Positions 1 through 9,732 are shown, counted from the stretch's first letter. The stretch: DNA of 64,000 bases from Bacillus sp. sid0103 (GCF_019219025.1 NZ_JAHUWN010000007.1:124001-188000); one strand, 5' to 3'. Notes: generated by a model from the sequence alone, not told the origin. A program made the numbers and translations.

Positions 1-2
1 GT

Positions 3-16
3 TGTAAGTGTTTTCA
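3..16. promoter_or_regulatory. cre-like site (CcpA) at the left edge
   Basis: TGTAAGTGTTTTCA differs from the Bacillus cre consensus TGWAANCGNTNWCA at one core position. It lies beyond the terminator of the arabinan cluster, so it would serve a gene left of the window. Its role is inferred from the motif alone. Confidence 0.3.
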
Positions 17-174
17 ATCGTTTTTTTGATTTTTCCGATAAATTTTTACCGATAAAACCCTTTTATTTAAAGATTTTTATCTTTAATAGTTAATTCGAAC
101 AAAATATAATCAGTAAATATTTTACCTAATTAAATAATTATCGATAAATTATTTACTAAGTGTCTGTTTTAGCC

Positions 175-252
175 ATAAAAAAATCCCCTCCAAGTAATAG
201 TGTAACACATGCAATTTACATGGTTTTTTACACTGTCTACTTAATGGGGATC
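175..252 (-). terminator. Long-stem intrinsic terminator ending the ytfQ-to-GH43 operon
   Basis: On the minus strand a long interrupted stem (ATCCCC 183-188 with GGGGAT 246-251; AAGTA with TACTT; AGTGTAA 199-205 with TTACACT 228-234) is followed by a run of seven T. It is the first terminator-like structure downstream of the GH43 gene that ends at 492. The stretch 253-491 in between shows no convincing gene; it only has an AAGGAGG followed by a 15-16 codon ORF. Confidence 0.75.
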
Positions 253-491
253 ATAGAATCTAAAATACTTCATACTAATTGTTAAAACCTGACTACAGGT
301 TTGTATTTAATTATTTTGGGTAGATTTAACACCTGCCGTACCTCCTTTTTCTCCTTTCATTATGTCTTGAACAAAAGCATATTAAATGACTTTACAAATG
401 GTTAAGATGCCTTCAGGATTAAACAACCTATGTTTAACCCCGAGCATCAAAGTAATAAATTTTTAGGTTACTACCTAATTATATATTCAAG

Positions 492-3400
492 CTATTTTAA
501 GTAGAGCTTATCAGACAAGGAATTCAAAATATTTGCCTGTTTTTCAGTAATTGTATTCCCGATTTGGGCAGACAGTTCATTTACATACGCCTTTAGTTTA
601 CCGTCTACGGCCTGTTTGTTACCTTTAGCGGCCGCTTCTTTTGCTGACTGGAGTTTTGCAACAAGTGAATGCGACACCCCATCCTTACTTACAAAAGATT
701 GAGTCAATCGGCTTAAACTATCAAAATCGACTGTTACCGTAAATTCGGTTTCAACTACCGCTGTATTTCCGGCTTTGTCAGTAGCCGAAGCCACGAGTTT
801 ATGAACACCAACCCCGAAGTCATAAGCATATCCTTCAGTGCTTGGACAATTCACGGAAGCAAGCCCTGACAAATCATCAGCTGCACTGCAGGTAATCGCT
901 ATCTTAGCATCAACTGGATAGGTACCATCATTACCGATAAATTGAATCACAGGAGGAGTAATATCTTTCTTGACATGAACCTCACTAACGGCCATATAGC
1001 CTCCATCAACTGTCGTTGCAGTGATCTTTGCTATACCTTCCTTAAATGCGGTAACATTCCCATTTTCATCTACAGCAGCTACTTCTTCATTATTGCTAGA
1101 CCACAGGACCTCTTTATTAACTGCCTCATTAGGTGTTACAATTGCAGACACCCGTTCTTTTTGTCCTTGTACTAGCTCCAATTTTTCCTTATCTACCGTA
1201 ACGCCTGATACTTTTTGAATGGGATCTTCGTTTTTAACTTTGGGAACATTTGCAAGTAAAGCCTCGTGTTCCCGTTTTGTAACTGGCATTACTGTACCAT
1301 GACGAGGGCGTGAAGGTAACTTATAGTCTGTAGACATTTTCCACTCACCAGACTGTAAATTTGTAGTTTCAAAAGGCACATACCCTTTACCGCCAAATTC
1401 ATCTATAAACATGTACCACTTTTCTTCTGTATTCGATTTAAAGATGGTTGGTCCCTCACCAGCACCGATTGAACCTTTTCCGATACCTTCTTTAATCAGA
1501 TCGAAAGTAGGATCCAGAACCGAATCACCAACCTCTGCAAAAATAAACTTACCGTTTGGAGAAGATGTTGTGTTGTTCCTTTCATCTTTTGTAAAACGAT
1601 AGATTTTTCCGTCATGCTTAATGATGGTGGTATCAATAACTGAATATCCATAATCCATATAAACTTTTGGTTCAGTAAACGTATAGAAATCTCTTGTTTT
1701 GCTATACATCATTTTGTTATAAGTAGAGCCGCTATGCGCTTCATTGTCATACAATTTGGATGCCCAGTACACAATATACTCACCAGTCGTGTCATCATAC
1801 GTAACTTCCGGAGCCCATGTATTTCCAGCCTCTTTTGGAGATACTTCTACCATTCTTTGCTCTGACCAATTAATTAAATCAGTAGATTCCCACACCATTA
1901 TAGAGCGGCTGCCTGTCCTTTGGGATCTGTCCCAATTCCAATCTCCATTAATCTTTAAATCTGTGGAAATTAAATAGAACTTATCACCTTCAGGGGAACG
2001 AATGATAAATGGATCTCTAAGTCCTTTTTCACCCAAATTCGAAGTGATTGCTGGAGCCCCATTGTTTAACTCCTGCCATTTAAGTGGATTGTTTCCTTCA
2101 CTTAAGGCAAAATAAATTTGCTCACCATTCGAATAACCTTCTCCTGTAAAATAACTGAAGACGTATCCTTCATAGTTTTCCTTTTTCGGCATTTCTTTCA
2201 CTTTAGCTAAAAACGCTTTTGTGATTGACTCCTTGTGTAGTGTGAGTGTTGCTGTCAATTTAACCGTTTTATCACCTTCACCATTTCCAGGACGTTTCAC
2301 TTCTCCAGTTGGTGTAATAATGGATGGGTCATTTGATTTCCATGTGATCGTAGAACCATTAACTCCCGTTTTCGGTAAAGTTAGATTACCGCGAACATCA
2401 TCAATGTTATGAACTTTCAAATCTTCTGCATCCGTTCGAACAGTCACTGAATCTTGAGGTTTCTTTAATACAGTAACGGTAAATTCTTTTGTCAAAGTTT
2501 TTGTACCTTCCGATATAGTAGCTATAATTCCTACCGATTGGTCACCAACTTCATAAGAAGGTCTATTAACTTTACCATCATTTGTAATAATGTTTTGATT
2601 TTGTGATTCCCAAGTGATGGTTGTTCCAAATGCCCCATTTTTAGGGAATGATAAATCCGAATTAATTTCGTCTTTGTTTTGGTTTTGATTGATAAAAATG
2701 GAGTAATCTAATTTTTCAGCCGCGTGATTTAGCAGTAGTCCATCCATGGCAGTAATTTTTTTATCAGCTTCTTCTTTTAGTTTGCTTACTTCTGTTGCTG
2801 TCAAAGCTCCATTAAACACTTTAAAATCGGCGATCATGCCTCCAAAATAAGGGTCAGTAGAATAAAAGGAACGCCCGATAAAACCACTTATTCCATTAAC
2901 ATTGTTGATTTGTGCAAGTGTATAACCGTTCGTAGAACCAGTCCCCACTTCAACCCCATCAATGTACAGCTTTATCGTTTTATCTACACCTGACATAACA
3001 GTAGTTATCAACTTCCATTCACCCGACTTTAACGGACCAGTCGTCGCATTTGCACCTGCTTCATTCATCCAGCTTGTTATCCCGAGTCCTGCTCTTGAGG
3101 AGCGGTCACCCGAGTTACGCTTCGGCGTCATAAACAAATATTTGTTACTGTCCTGACCTAACGCATATAACCATTCGGCTTCATTAACACCTTTCCAATT
3201 CACCAAAGAAGAAACGGTGATACTATCCAAATTATTTAAGACACCTTTAGGCATTTCAATATATGAACTTGTAGAACCGCCTTTAAAGCTTATAACTCCT
3301 GCATCTGCCCCCTTAATAAGATCAGCGTTTTGGGAATTAATCAGCTTTCCATCAAAATTCCCAGTGCTATCTTTCACTGTTGTACCTTCAATATTGTTCA

Positions 3401-3530
3401 TATCATAATCAAGAATTAAGTTTACTTCTTGTGGCTCCTCAGCAAATGTTGATTTAGGAACTATTCCTGAAACAGTATTAAAGAGCATTAAGGTTAATAA
3501 AAAAGTTGAAAGCCCTTTCCTTTTCTTCAT
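492..3530 (-). CDS. Secreted multidomain GH43 arabinan-degrading enzyme with FIMAH tail
   Basis: This is a 1012-residue secreted glycoside hydrolase, probably an alpha-L-arabinofuranosidase or exo-arabinanase acting outside the cell. Residues 1-31 form a signal peptide (cleavage near TFA-EE). Residues 36-245 are LamG/concanavalin-like, about 260-445 are two atrophied Ig-type repeats, about 455-765 are the GH43 five-blade catalytic domain (RDPFIIRS near 505, WAPE near 572, GEGPTIF near 692), 773-855 is a Big_2 repeat, 856-935 an Ig-like repeat with a cysteine pair, and 937-1012 a FIMAH-type C-terminal domain. It begins only 70 bp after the yjfF-like permease gene and has no promoter of its own that I can see, so it is probably the last gene of the furanose-transporter operon. 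The last 150 codons are nearly identical in DNA to those of the 1506-residue protein. GH43 covers arabinanases, arabinofuranosidases and xylosidases, so the exact bond cleaved is uncertain. Confidence 0.88.
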   Translation of the reverse strand: MKKRKGLSTFLLTLMLFNTVSGIVPKSTFAEEPQEVNLILDYDMNNIEGTTVKDSTGNFDGKLINSQNADLIKGADAGVISFKGGSTSSYIEMPKGVLNNLDSITVSSLVNWKGVNEAEWLYALGQDSNKYLFMTPKRNSGDRSSRAGLGITSWMNEAGANATTGPLKSGEWKLITTVMSGVDKTIKLYIDGVEVGTGSTNGYTLAQINNVNGISGFIGRSFYSTDPYFGGMIADFKVFNGALTATEVSKLKEEADKKITAMDGLLLNHAAEKLDYSIFINQNQNKDEINSDLSFPKNGAFGTTITWESQNQNIITNDGKVNRPSYEVGDQSVGIIATISEGTKTLTKEFTVTVLKKPQDSVTVRTDAEDLKVHNIDDVRGNLTLPKTGVNGSTITWKSNDPSIITPTGEVKRPGNGEGDKTVKLTATLTLHKESITKAFLAKVKEMPKKENYEGYVFSYFTGEGYSNGEQIYFALSEGNNPLKWQELNNGAPAITSNLGEKGLRDPFIIRSPEGDKFYLISTDLKINGDWNWDRSQRTGSRSIMVWESTDLINWSEQRMVEVSPKEAGNTWAPEVTYDDTTGEYIVYWASKLYDNEAHSGSTYNKMMYSKTRDFYTFTEPKVYMDYGYSVIDTTIIKHDGKIYRFTKDERNNTTSSPNGKFIFAEVGDSVLDPTFDLIKEGIGKGSIGAGEGPTIFKSNTEEKWYMFIDEFGGKGYVPFETTNLQSGEWKMSTDYKLPSRPRHGTVMPVTKREHEALLANVPKVKNEDPIQKVSGVTVDKEKLELVQGQKERVSAIVTPNEAVNKEVLWSSNNEEVAAVDENGNVTAFKEGIAKITATTVDGGYMAVSEVHVKKDITPPVIQFIGNDGTYPVDAKIAITCSAADDLSGLASVNCPSTEGYAYDFGVGVHKLVASATDKAGNTAVVETEFTVTVDFDSLSRLTQSFVSKDGVSHSLVAKLQSAKEAAAKGNKQAVDGKLKAYVNELSAQIGNTITEKQANILNSLSDKLYLK

Positions 3531-3600
3531 GTTTCCCCTCCTGATTAATATAGATTTATTATTGTAAAATTACTTCAGATTTCCCTCTCTCCTCGTTGAT

Positions 3601-4614
3601 TCAGGTAGCGAGTGCTTTTCTTTCTTTTCTTTTAATAATGGTTTTGTTTCTTTCACTCTGAATGACGATTATGCGTTGAAGTACGATAAAAACAAACAAT
3701 AAGACTCCAATTACAATTCTTGTCCACCATGAACTGAGCGTACCTTCAAACATGATAATGGTTTGAATTACTCCCATACTCAGCACGCCAAACATTGGAC
3801 CAACAACATATCCATACCCGCCGGTTAAAAGAATTCCACCTATTACACATGCTGCAATGGCATCCATTTCTAGACCTAATGCGTGTAACCCATATCCAGA
3901 CAACATGTAGAAGGTGAAAACCAATCCTCCGAGGGCAGAACTAAATCCACTGATAGCGTAAATGAGAATTTTCGTTCTTACAACAGGCAATCCCATAAGC
4001 ATAGCCGATTGTTCGTTTCCACCAATGGCGTAAACAGTCCGGCCAAACTCTGTATATTTAGCTACATACATGGCTGCCAATACAAACACTATACTAATCA
4101 ATACACTAATGGAAATAAAATATTGGCCACCCAGCATAATTTTATAGTGAGATAGCTTAGTAAACAATGGATCTGTGATAGTAATAGATTCGATGCTAAT
4201 AAAATAACAAAGTCCTCTAGCCAAAAACAAACCTGCTAATGTAACAATCCATGGATGTAATTGAAAACGCTGAATGATGTATCCTTGCGCAAATCCAAAT
4301 ATGATTCCCATTAAAAGAACTACAACCATAACAAAAATCGGGTTTGCACCTTTCTGAAGCATACTTGCGGACACCATAGTGGTTAGCGCAACCACCGATC
4401 CTACTGACAAATCGATTCCACCGGATAATATTACAAATACTAATCCTGTAGCAATGATGATTAAAAAAGCATTGTCGATAAATAGATTCAGAAAGACTTG
4501 CAATGATAAAAAACCAGTATATCGAAAAGAACCTACACTAAATAAGGAAAGAAATAGAACGATGGTCGAAATTAATGTGATATTTAATTGACTAACTCGC
4601 AGCATGTTTCTCAT
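3601..4614 (-). CDS. yjfF: Sugar (furanose-type) ABC transporter permease, YjfF-like
   Basis: This is a 337-residue integral membrane protein of the BPD_transp_2 (RbsC-like) family, with about eight to ten hydrophobic segments and the family signature around GGIDLSVGSVVALTT (residues 65-79). It is the second of two permeases in a YtfQ/YtfR/YtfT/YjfF importer. In E. coli that transporter takes up galactofuranose and needs both permeases. Its start overlaps the upstream permease gene by 23 bp. ATG codons lie at 4614 and 4605, and AGGGAG upstream fits either. In this arabinan locus L-arabinofuranose, chemically close to galactofuranose, is a plausible substrate; that is an inference. Confidence 0.85.
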   Translation of the reverse strand: MRNMLRVSQLNITLISTIVLFLSLFSVGSFRYTGFLSLQVFLNLFIDNAFLIIIATGLVFVILSGGIDLSVGSVVALTTMVSASMLQKGANPIFVMVVVLLMGIIFGFAQGYIIQRFQLHPWIVTLAGLFLARGLCYFISIESITITDPLFTKLSHYKIMLGGQYFISISVLISIVFVLAAMYVAKYTEFGRTVYAIGGNEQSAMLMGLPVVRTKILIYAISGFSSALGGLVFTFYMLSGYGLHALGLEMDAIAACVIGGILLTGGYGYVVGPMFGVLSMGVIQTIIMFEGTLSSWWTRIVIGVLLFVFIVLQRIIVIQSERNKTIIKRKERKALAT

Positions 4615-5674
4615 TAGATTGAATTACTCCCTTCTTACGCTTGCTGCCCATTTTTAAGATAAATAAGCTTCTGAATTTTTCCGATTGAACAAGCGATACG
4701 ATAATGACTACAATTGCCTCCACCACGAGTATACTTTCTGGAGGAACTCCAGTAGAATAAATAGTCGTTTTTAACATTTGAAGGAAAAGAGCACCGATAA
4801 TGGTACCTGATAGGTAAAACCTTCCACCGTTCATGGAAGTACCGCCAATGACGACAGCTAATATTGCATCTAACTCCATCCATAATCCAGCGTTATTTCC
4901 ATCTGCACTCTTCACATTCGAACTAATCAAGATTCCTGCGATACCAGCGCACAAACCACAGATCACATAAGCCCAGAAGATAATTTTCTTCGAATTAATA
5001 CCTGTAAAACGGCTGGATTCCATATTTCCGCCTACCGACTCTAAAAACAATCCCATGGCGGTTTTTCTCATAAGCAAGTAAACTAGTAACCCCACTACCG
5101 CGGCAACAAAAATAGCAAACGGTATTCCTAAAAAGTATCCACCACCAAAAAAGCTAAACGGTTTATAGTAGACAGTGATAATTTGTCCTTCACTGAACAG
5201 CTGCGCAATACCCCGTCCAACTGTCATAAGGATAAGGGTGGCTACCATTGGCTGAACACCTATTTTAGATACCAGTGCGCCATTCCACATTCCGCAAAGG
5301 ACGGAAGCACCAAGGGCGGCTAGGATGGCTAGGGCCATAGGCGTATCACTTACATACTCTTGAACTCCATTGTTAACAACAAGAGTTCCGCCAATCAGGT
5401 ATGCTGCCATGGCACCTGAGATCGCCACAACAGCTCCAACCGAGATATCTACACCAGCTGTGGCAATAACTAAGGTCATCCCAATAGATACAATAATAAG
5501 CGGAGCCGCCCGATTTAATATGTCAATTAGGGTTCCAAATAAATGATCATTCTTAATTTCGATAGTAAAAAAACCTGGTATATAAAAATAATTAAATATA
5601 AGTAATGCTAAAAGGGCCATTAAAGGCCAAAACACCTTTGAATGCCTCAGTTTATTCCATTGATTAAGAAACAT
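4592..5674 (-). CDS. ytfT: Sugar (furanose-type) ABC transporter permease, YtfT-like
   Basis: This 360-residue BPD_transp_2 family permease starts with a short cytoplasmic segment and a first membrane helix (about residues 15-35). It carries the motif TAGVDISVGAVVAISG near residue 70, which corresponds to the cytoplasmic coupling region of RbsC-type permeases. It pairs with the YjfF-like permease encoded just downstream (23 bp overlap) and overlaps the ATPase gene upstream by 11 bp, so the three are translationally coupled. The C-terminus is basic (GSKRKKG) and cytoplasmic by the positive-inside rule. Confidence 0.85.
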   Translation of the reverse strand: MFLNQWNKLRHSKVFWPLMALLALLIFNYFYIPGFFTIEIKNDHLFGTLIDILNRAAPLIIVSIGMTLVIATAGVDISVGAVVAISGAMAAYLIGGTLVVNNGVQEYVSDTPMALAILAALGASVLCGMWNGALVSKIGVQPMVATLILMTVGRGIAQLFSEGQIITVYYKPFSFFGGGYFLGIPFAIFVAAVVGLLVYLLMRKTAMGLFLESVGGNMESSRFTGINSKKIIFWAYVICGLCAGIAGILISSNVKSADGNNAGLWMELDAILAVVIGGTSMNGGRFYLSGTIIGALFLQMLKTTIYSTGVPPESILVVEAIVVIIVSLVQSEKFRSLFILKMGSKRKKGVIQSNEKHAAS

Positions 5675-7196
5675 TTGCGCCAGCTCCTGCTATAGTTTTC
5701 ATAATAATACTTTCTGAAATATTCTCTCCGCGAAGCTGTCCAATCGGAGTACGGTCACGCAGAACAATTACCCGATCACAACAAGCTACTAATTCTTCCA
5801 ATTCAGAGGAAATAAGCAATACTGTCATGCCATCATTGGCAAGTGTTCGGATTAATTTTTGGATTTCGGTCCGAGTTCCTACATCAATTCCACGAGTAGG
5901 TTCATCTAATATAAGCAATTTCGGATTGGTTGCCAGCCATCTGCCAAGAATCACTTTTTGTTGATTTCCTCCACTTAGATTTCTGATTTGTTGTTCCATA
6001 GATGGGGTAGCTATTCGCAGCATTTTAATATATTTATTAGCGATTTCCTCTTGTTCTTTTCTAGAGATATAATTGAATATGCCTCTTTTAGCCTGAAGAG
6101 CTAGAATCATGTTTTCTCTGATAGTTAATTCTCCAATGATGCCTTCTTTTTTACGATCCTCCGGACAAAATCCCATCCCTTTTTGTATAGCTTTTTTAGG
6201 ATACATGGCCGAAATCTTTGTTTCATCTATATAAATGACACCATCGTCCGCTTTATCGATTCCAAATATCAGTCTAGCTGTTTCTGACCTGCCGGAACCA
6301 AGTAAACCAGCAAGACCAAGTACTTCCCCTTTTTTCATTTCCAGATCAAATGGTTCTATCGTGCCTTTCTTTCCTAGACCGACAGCTTTTAAGAAGTGTT
6401 CTTCCTTTTTCTTTAATGAAGAAACTATGCTTTTGTTTTGTTTGCTGTGTTCTTTTTCATCGATTTCTCTACCAACCATTTTAGTTACTAATTCTATCCT
6501 TGATAATTCACTTGTTTTATATTCGCCAATGAGTTTACCGTTCCGAAGGACGGTGATACGATCCGTTATTTCATAGACTTGATCTAAGAAATGTGTAACA
6601 AATATGATTCCCATTCCTTCATCACGCAGCTTACGCATGATCTTAAACAACTGTTTTACTTCGTTTTCATCTAAGCTCGCGGTCGGTTCGTCCAAGATTA
6701 ATACCCCAGCTGAAATATCGACTGCGCGAGCAATCGCAATCATTTGTTGAATGGCAACAGAGTATGAAGAGAGTAATTTGGTCGGATCAATATCCAGATT
6801 AACTCGCTTCAGAATTTCTTGTGATTTTTGATTCATTAACTTCCAATCGATTCTGCCGCTTTTTTTCGGTGGTCTGCCAATAAAAATATTTTCTGCTACT
6901 GTCAAATTAGGGCATAAATTAACTTCCTGGTAAACCGTGCTGATCCCAATGTTTTGGGCATCTAGCGGAGATTTCGGCTCAATACTTTCTCCGTTGAAAA
7001 GGATGGTTCCTCCATCTAAATTGTGGACTCCGGTTAGCACTTTAATTAACGTCGATTTACCTGCACCGTTTTCACCCATGAGAGCATGGACTTCTCCTTT
7101 ACGAAGAGTAAAGTTAACGTCAGACAAAGCCTTCACTCCAGGAAAGGATTTTATGATACCTTCCATGTATAGAATTGGTTTCTCTTGTATGAACAT
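5664..7196 (-). CDS. ytfR: Sugar ABC transporter ATP-binding protein, YtfR-like
   Basis: This 510-residue protein has two fused ABC ATPase domains, as in RbsA, MglA and YtfR. The N-terminal domain has Walker [10 protein letters not shown] (near residue 41), a degenerate signature (SSYSVAIQQM) and Walker [12 protein letters not shown]. The C-terminal domain has a poor P-loop (GLLGSGRSE) but a canonical signature, LSGGNQQKV, and Walker [13 protein letters not shown]. This split of degenerate and intact motifs is typical of the carbohydrate-uptake transporter-2 class. The gene lies between the binding-protein gene and the two permease genes. The hairpin in the gap upstream probably lowers its expression relative to the binding protein. 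Confidence 0.92.
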   Translation of the reverse strand: MFIQEKPILYMEGIIKSFPGVKALSDVNFTLRKGEVHALMGENGAGKSTLIKVLTGVHNLDGGTILFNGESIEPKSPLDAQNIGISTVYQEVNLCPNLTVAENIFIGRPPKKSGRIDWKLMNQKSQEILKRVNLDIDPTKLLSSYSVAIQQMIAIARAVDISAGVLILDEPTASLDENEVKQLFKIMRKLRDEGMGIIFVTHFLDQVYEITDRITVLRNGKLIGEYKTSELSRIELVTKMVGREIDEKEHSKQNKSIVSSLKKKEEHFLKAVGLGKKGTIEPFDLEMKKGEVLGLAGLLGSGRSETARLIFGIDKADDGVIYIDETKISAMYPKKAIQKGMGFCPEDRKKEGIIGELTIRENMILALQAKRGIFNYISRKEQEEIANKYIKMLRIATPSMEQQIRNLSGGNQQKVILGRWLATNPKLLILDEPTRGIDVGTRTEIQKLIRTLANDGMTVLLISSELEELVACCDRVIVLRDRTPIGQLRGENISESIIMKTIAGAGANVS

Positions 7197-7230
7197 TGTT
7201 TTAATGCTCCTTTTGTTTATTTTATTAGTA

Positions 7231-7264
7231 ATATAGGAGTTCCCTAATAAGAGAGCTCCTATAT
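7231..7264 (-). terminator. Intercistronic hairpin between ytfQ-like and ytfR-like genes
   Basis: A 12-bp stem (7231-7242 with 7253-7264, one G-T pair) lies between the binding-protein stop and the ATPase start. It has no strong T run. Such hairpins commonly stabilise the highly expressed binding-protein message or cause partial termination. Confidence 0.5.
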
Positions 7265-7276
7265 CTAAACTAGCTT

Positions 7277-8278
7277 TTAATATTGTCGATTAGGGAATTC
7301 CTTTGCTGCATTAGTTGTATCAAAAATGCCTTCTTCTGTCTTAATCCATTTTGGTAATTCTTTACCTGCTTTAACATCTTTAATGGCTTGCATCAACTGT
7401 TCCCCTAATAATGGGTTACATTCAATAGAGGCATTTAACTTACCAGCCATCATCGCCTCAAAAGCACCTTTTACACCATCAACAGAAATGATTTTGATAT
7501 CTTTCCCTGGAGTTAAGCCATATTCTTCAATCGCTTGAATTGCACCGATTGCCATATCGTCATTGTGAGCATATACGACATTGATATTTTTCCCATCAGA
7601 CTTTAAGAATGCTTCCATTACTTCTTTGCCCTTAGTACGGGTAAAGTCACCGGTTTGAGATTTAATAATTTTATAATTCGTATGATCTTTGATTACTTCT
7701 TCAAAACCAGCTTTTCGGTCAATGGCTGGTGCAGAACCTACCGTTCCTTGAAGCTCAACGATATTTACCGGCTTATCCGTTTTTACATTGTCCAGCATCC
7801 ATTGTGCCGCTTTCTTGCCTTCTTCAACGAAATCTGATCCAATCATCGTTTTATAAAGGGATGGATCGGCATCTACAGCACGGTCAGTTAATATGACAGG
7901 AATACCTGCAGTTTTCGCTTCTTGAAGAACTGTATCAAAACCTGTTTGAACAACAGGAGAGAAAGCGATTACATCCACCTTCTGAGCAATAAACGAACGG
8001 ATTGCTTTAATTTGGTTTTCCTGCTTTTGCTGGGCATCTGAGAACTTTAATTCAATTTGTGGATCTTTTTCTGCACTTTCTTTGACTGACTTTGTATTAG
8101 CTGTTCTCCACTCGCTTTCAGCTCCTACTTGTGAAAAACCAACGACAATCTTGCCATCTTTACCACCGCCTGAACCACTACTTGCCTGTTGGTTGTTTCC
8201 AGCAGCGCATCCAGTCAATAATGAGATCGCAGTTGCTGTTGAAATTAACGCAGTAAACAATTTTTTAAATTTTTTCAT
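7277..8278 (-). CDS. ytfQ: Furanose-type sugar-binding lipoprotein, YtfQ-like
   Basis: This 333-residue lipoprotein is the extracellular ligand-binding component of the importer. The start is placed at ATG 8278, because AAGGGGG lies just upstream and the N-terminus becomes a proper lipoprotein signal (MKKFKKLFTAL...) with lipobox LLTGC; the longer open frame adds 46 residues that do not resemble secretion signals. The mature part is a periplasmic-binding-protein family I fold. Motifs shared with E. coli YtfQ-type proteins include AFSPVVQTG, PVILTDR and YAHNDDMAIGAI. Its sequence closely resembles the second domain of the two-domain sensor protein at 27182-29065, which suggests both see the same sugar. 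Confidence 0.9.
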   Translation of the reverse strand: MKKFKKLFTALISTATAISLLTGCAAGNNQQASSGSGGGKDGKIVVGFSQVGAESEWRTANTKSVKESAEKDPQIELKFSDAQQKQENQIKAIRSFIAQKVDVIAFSPVVQTGFDTVLQEAKTAGIPVILTDRAVDADPSLYKTMIGSDFVEEGKKAAQWMLDNVKTDKPVNIVELQGTVGSAPAIDRKAGFEEVIKDHTNYKIIKSQTGDFTRTKGKEVMEAFLKSDGKNINVVYAHNDDMAIGAIQAIEEYGLTPGKDIKIISVDGVKGAFEAMMAGKLNASIECNPLLGEQLMQAIKDVKAGKELPKWIKTEEGIFDTTNAAKEFPNRQY

Positions 8279-8312
8279 TTGACTTCCCCCTTTAATATTT
8301 GAATCTATGTTA

Positions 8313-8371
8313 ATTATAGAAAGATTCCCTAGTAATGTATTTTCAATGAAATGCATTTTTTTATAATATTC
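8313..8371 (-). promoter_or_regulatory. Promoter of the ytfQRT-yjfF-GH43 operon with two regulator half-sites
   Basis: On the minus strand a -10 box TATAAT (8313-8318) is followed upstream, 17 bp on, by a poor -35 (AATACA, 8336-8341). Two half-sites, read on the plus strand as TTTTCAATGAAA (8340-8351) and TTTATAATATTC (8360-8371), start exactly 20 bp apart. The proximal one lies 22 bp from the -10 box. Four other promoters in the window share this geometry. A weak -35 with adjoining direct repeats fits activation by an AraC-type response regulator. The binding protein is inferred. Confidence 0.55.
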
Positions 8372-8431
8372 CGCTTTCTTTTTTAATTCTGTTATAAAAA
8401 CTAGAGTATAATTCACTATGTAAATTTTTTT

Positions 8432-8482
8432 AAAAGAAAAATAGACCCCAAACCAGATATATAATGGTTTTGAGGTCTATTC
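8432..8482 (-). terminator. Intrinsic terminator after araH
   Basis: On the minus strand a roughly 16-bp stem (8440-8455 with 8465-8481) ends in a T-rich tail. It closes the araEGH operon. It is closely similar to the hairpin at 26996-27046. Confidence 0.8.
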
Positions 8483-8495
8483 AATAGAGACTCAA

Positions 8496-9719
8496 TTATG
8501 AAGATTTATTTTTATTATAAATATCAAAAGCTACAGCAGCTAATAATACAAGCCCTTTGATACCTTGCTGCCAATCTATTCCTAATCCTAGTATGGACAT
8601 TCCGTTATTCATGACACCCATAACCAGACCGCCAATAATAGCCCCTGGCACCGTACCGATTCCACCATATGCTGAAGCCCCGCCAATAAAACATGCTGCA
8701 ATTGCATCAAGCTCAAAAAGATTTCCTGCTCTAGGTGTTGCAGCGTTTAATCGTGCAGCAAACAGAAGCCCAGATAGTGCAGATAACACTCCCATATTTA
8801 CAAAGACCCAGAATGTAACACGCTTTGTTTTTACCCCTGATAACTGGGCTGCTTTTTCATTTCCACCAATCGCATAAATGTGACGCCCTGCTATTGTTTT
8901 TGTTGTAATAAATTGATATGCCAAGATTAATAAAGCCAAGATAACCAAAATATTTGGAATTCCTTCGTAAGTAGCAAGAACATAAACAAATACATTGATT
9001 AACGCTATTATTGCAATAATCTTCAAAATGAAAATTCCTATAGGTGAAACATCGAAATTGTATTTTATTTCAGTTTTTCTAGTTTTCAATTCATTGAAAA
9101 TTAGAATTACAGATAGCAGAGCACCTATTACAAGAGTTAAAATATGTAGGCTCGCTCCGCCAAAAACATCTGGAATGAAACCAGAGCTAATTTTTTGAAA
9201 TGCTTCAGGAAAAGGGGCGATCGATTTGCCCTCTAACACTACCATAGTTAATCCTCTAAACAAAAGCATACCTGCTAGGGTAACAATAAACGCAGGAATT
9301 TTAACATAGGCCACCCAAAATCCTTGCCAGGCGCCAATAAGCGCACCAATTAATAACGAAATAATAATTGCAACTGATGTTGGAACTTCATGATTTACCA
9401 TTAAAATAGCAGATATCGCCCCGACAAATGCAGCTATAGAACCTACTGACAGGTCAATATGGCCGGTAATAATAACTAAAATCATTCCTATTGCCAACAC
9501 TAATATATAGCTATTTTGCAAGATTAAATTTGTAATATTTAACGGTCTTAACAAAATGCCATCCGTTAGAACCTGGAAAAGAATCATGATTGAAACCAGT
9601 GCCAAAATCATGCTGTATTGTCTTAAATTATTTTTGAACAGTTGCGATATCAGATTCACTTTTTGTCCACGGTTTGTATCATTGCTGCTCTCGGCCGTTT
9701 TTTGTGTTAACGTTTGCAT
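8496..9719 (-). CDS. araH: Arabinose ABC transporter permease (AraH, GguB/MmsB type)
   Basis: This 407-residue polytopic membrane protein is of the multiple-monosaccharide permease type (GguB/MmsB/XylH), larger than RbsC because of an extra segment around residues 200-250. It carries the RbsC-family motif GHIDLSVGSIAAFVGAI near residue 87. It follows the ATPase gene by 13 bp and ends in a terminator. Gene order and family match araEGH of the Geobacillus stearothermophilus arabinan system, where an adjacent araPST sensor controls it. The symbol is assigned on that basis. Other pentoses or galactose cannot be excluded from sequence. Confidence 0.85.
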   Translation of the reverse strand: MQTLTQKTAESSNDTNRGQKVNLISQLFKNNLRQYSMILALVSIMILFQVLTDGILLRPLNITNLILQNSYILVLAIGMILVIITGHIDLSVGSIAAFVGAISAILMVNHEVPTSVAIIISLLIGALIGAWQGFWVAYVKIPAFIVTLAGMLLFRGLTMVVLEGKSIAPFPEAFQKISSGFIPDVFGGASLHILTLVIGALLSVILIFNELKTRKTEIKYNFDVSPIGIFILKIIAIIALINVFVYVLATYEGIPNILVILALLILAYQFITTKTIAGRHIYAIGGNEKAAQLSGVKTKRVTFWVFVNMGVLSALSGLLFAARLNAATPRAGNLFELDAIAACFIGGASAYGGIGTVPGAIIGGLVMGVMNNGMSILGLGIDWQQGIKGLVLLAAVAFDIYNKNKSS

Positions 9720-9732
9720 GTTTTCCTACCCC

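Noticed and set aside
255..360. AAGGAGG followed by 15-16 codon ORFs on the minus strand near the left edge
   Set aside because: Too short, no recognisable product and no sign of conservation. It may be a gene remnant.
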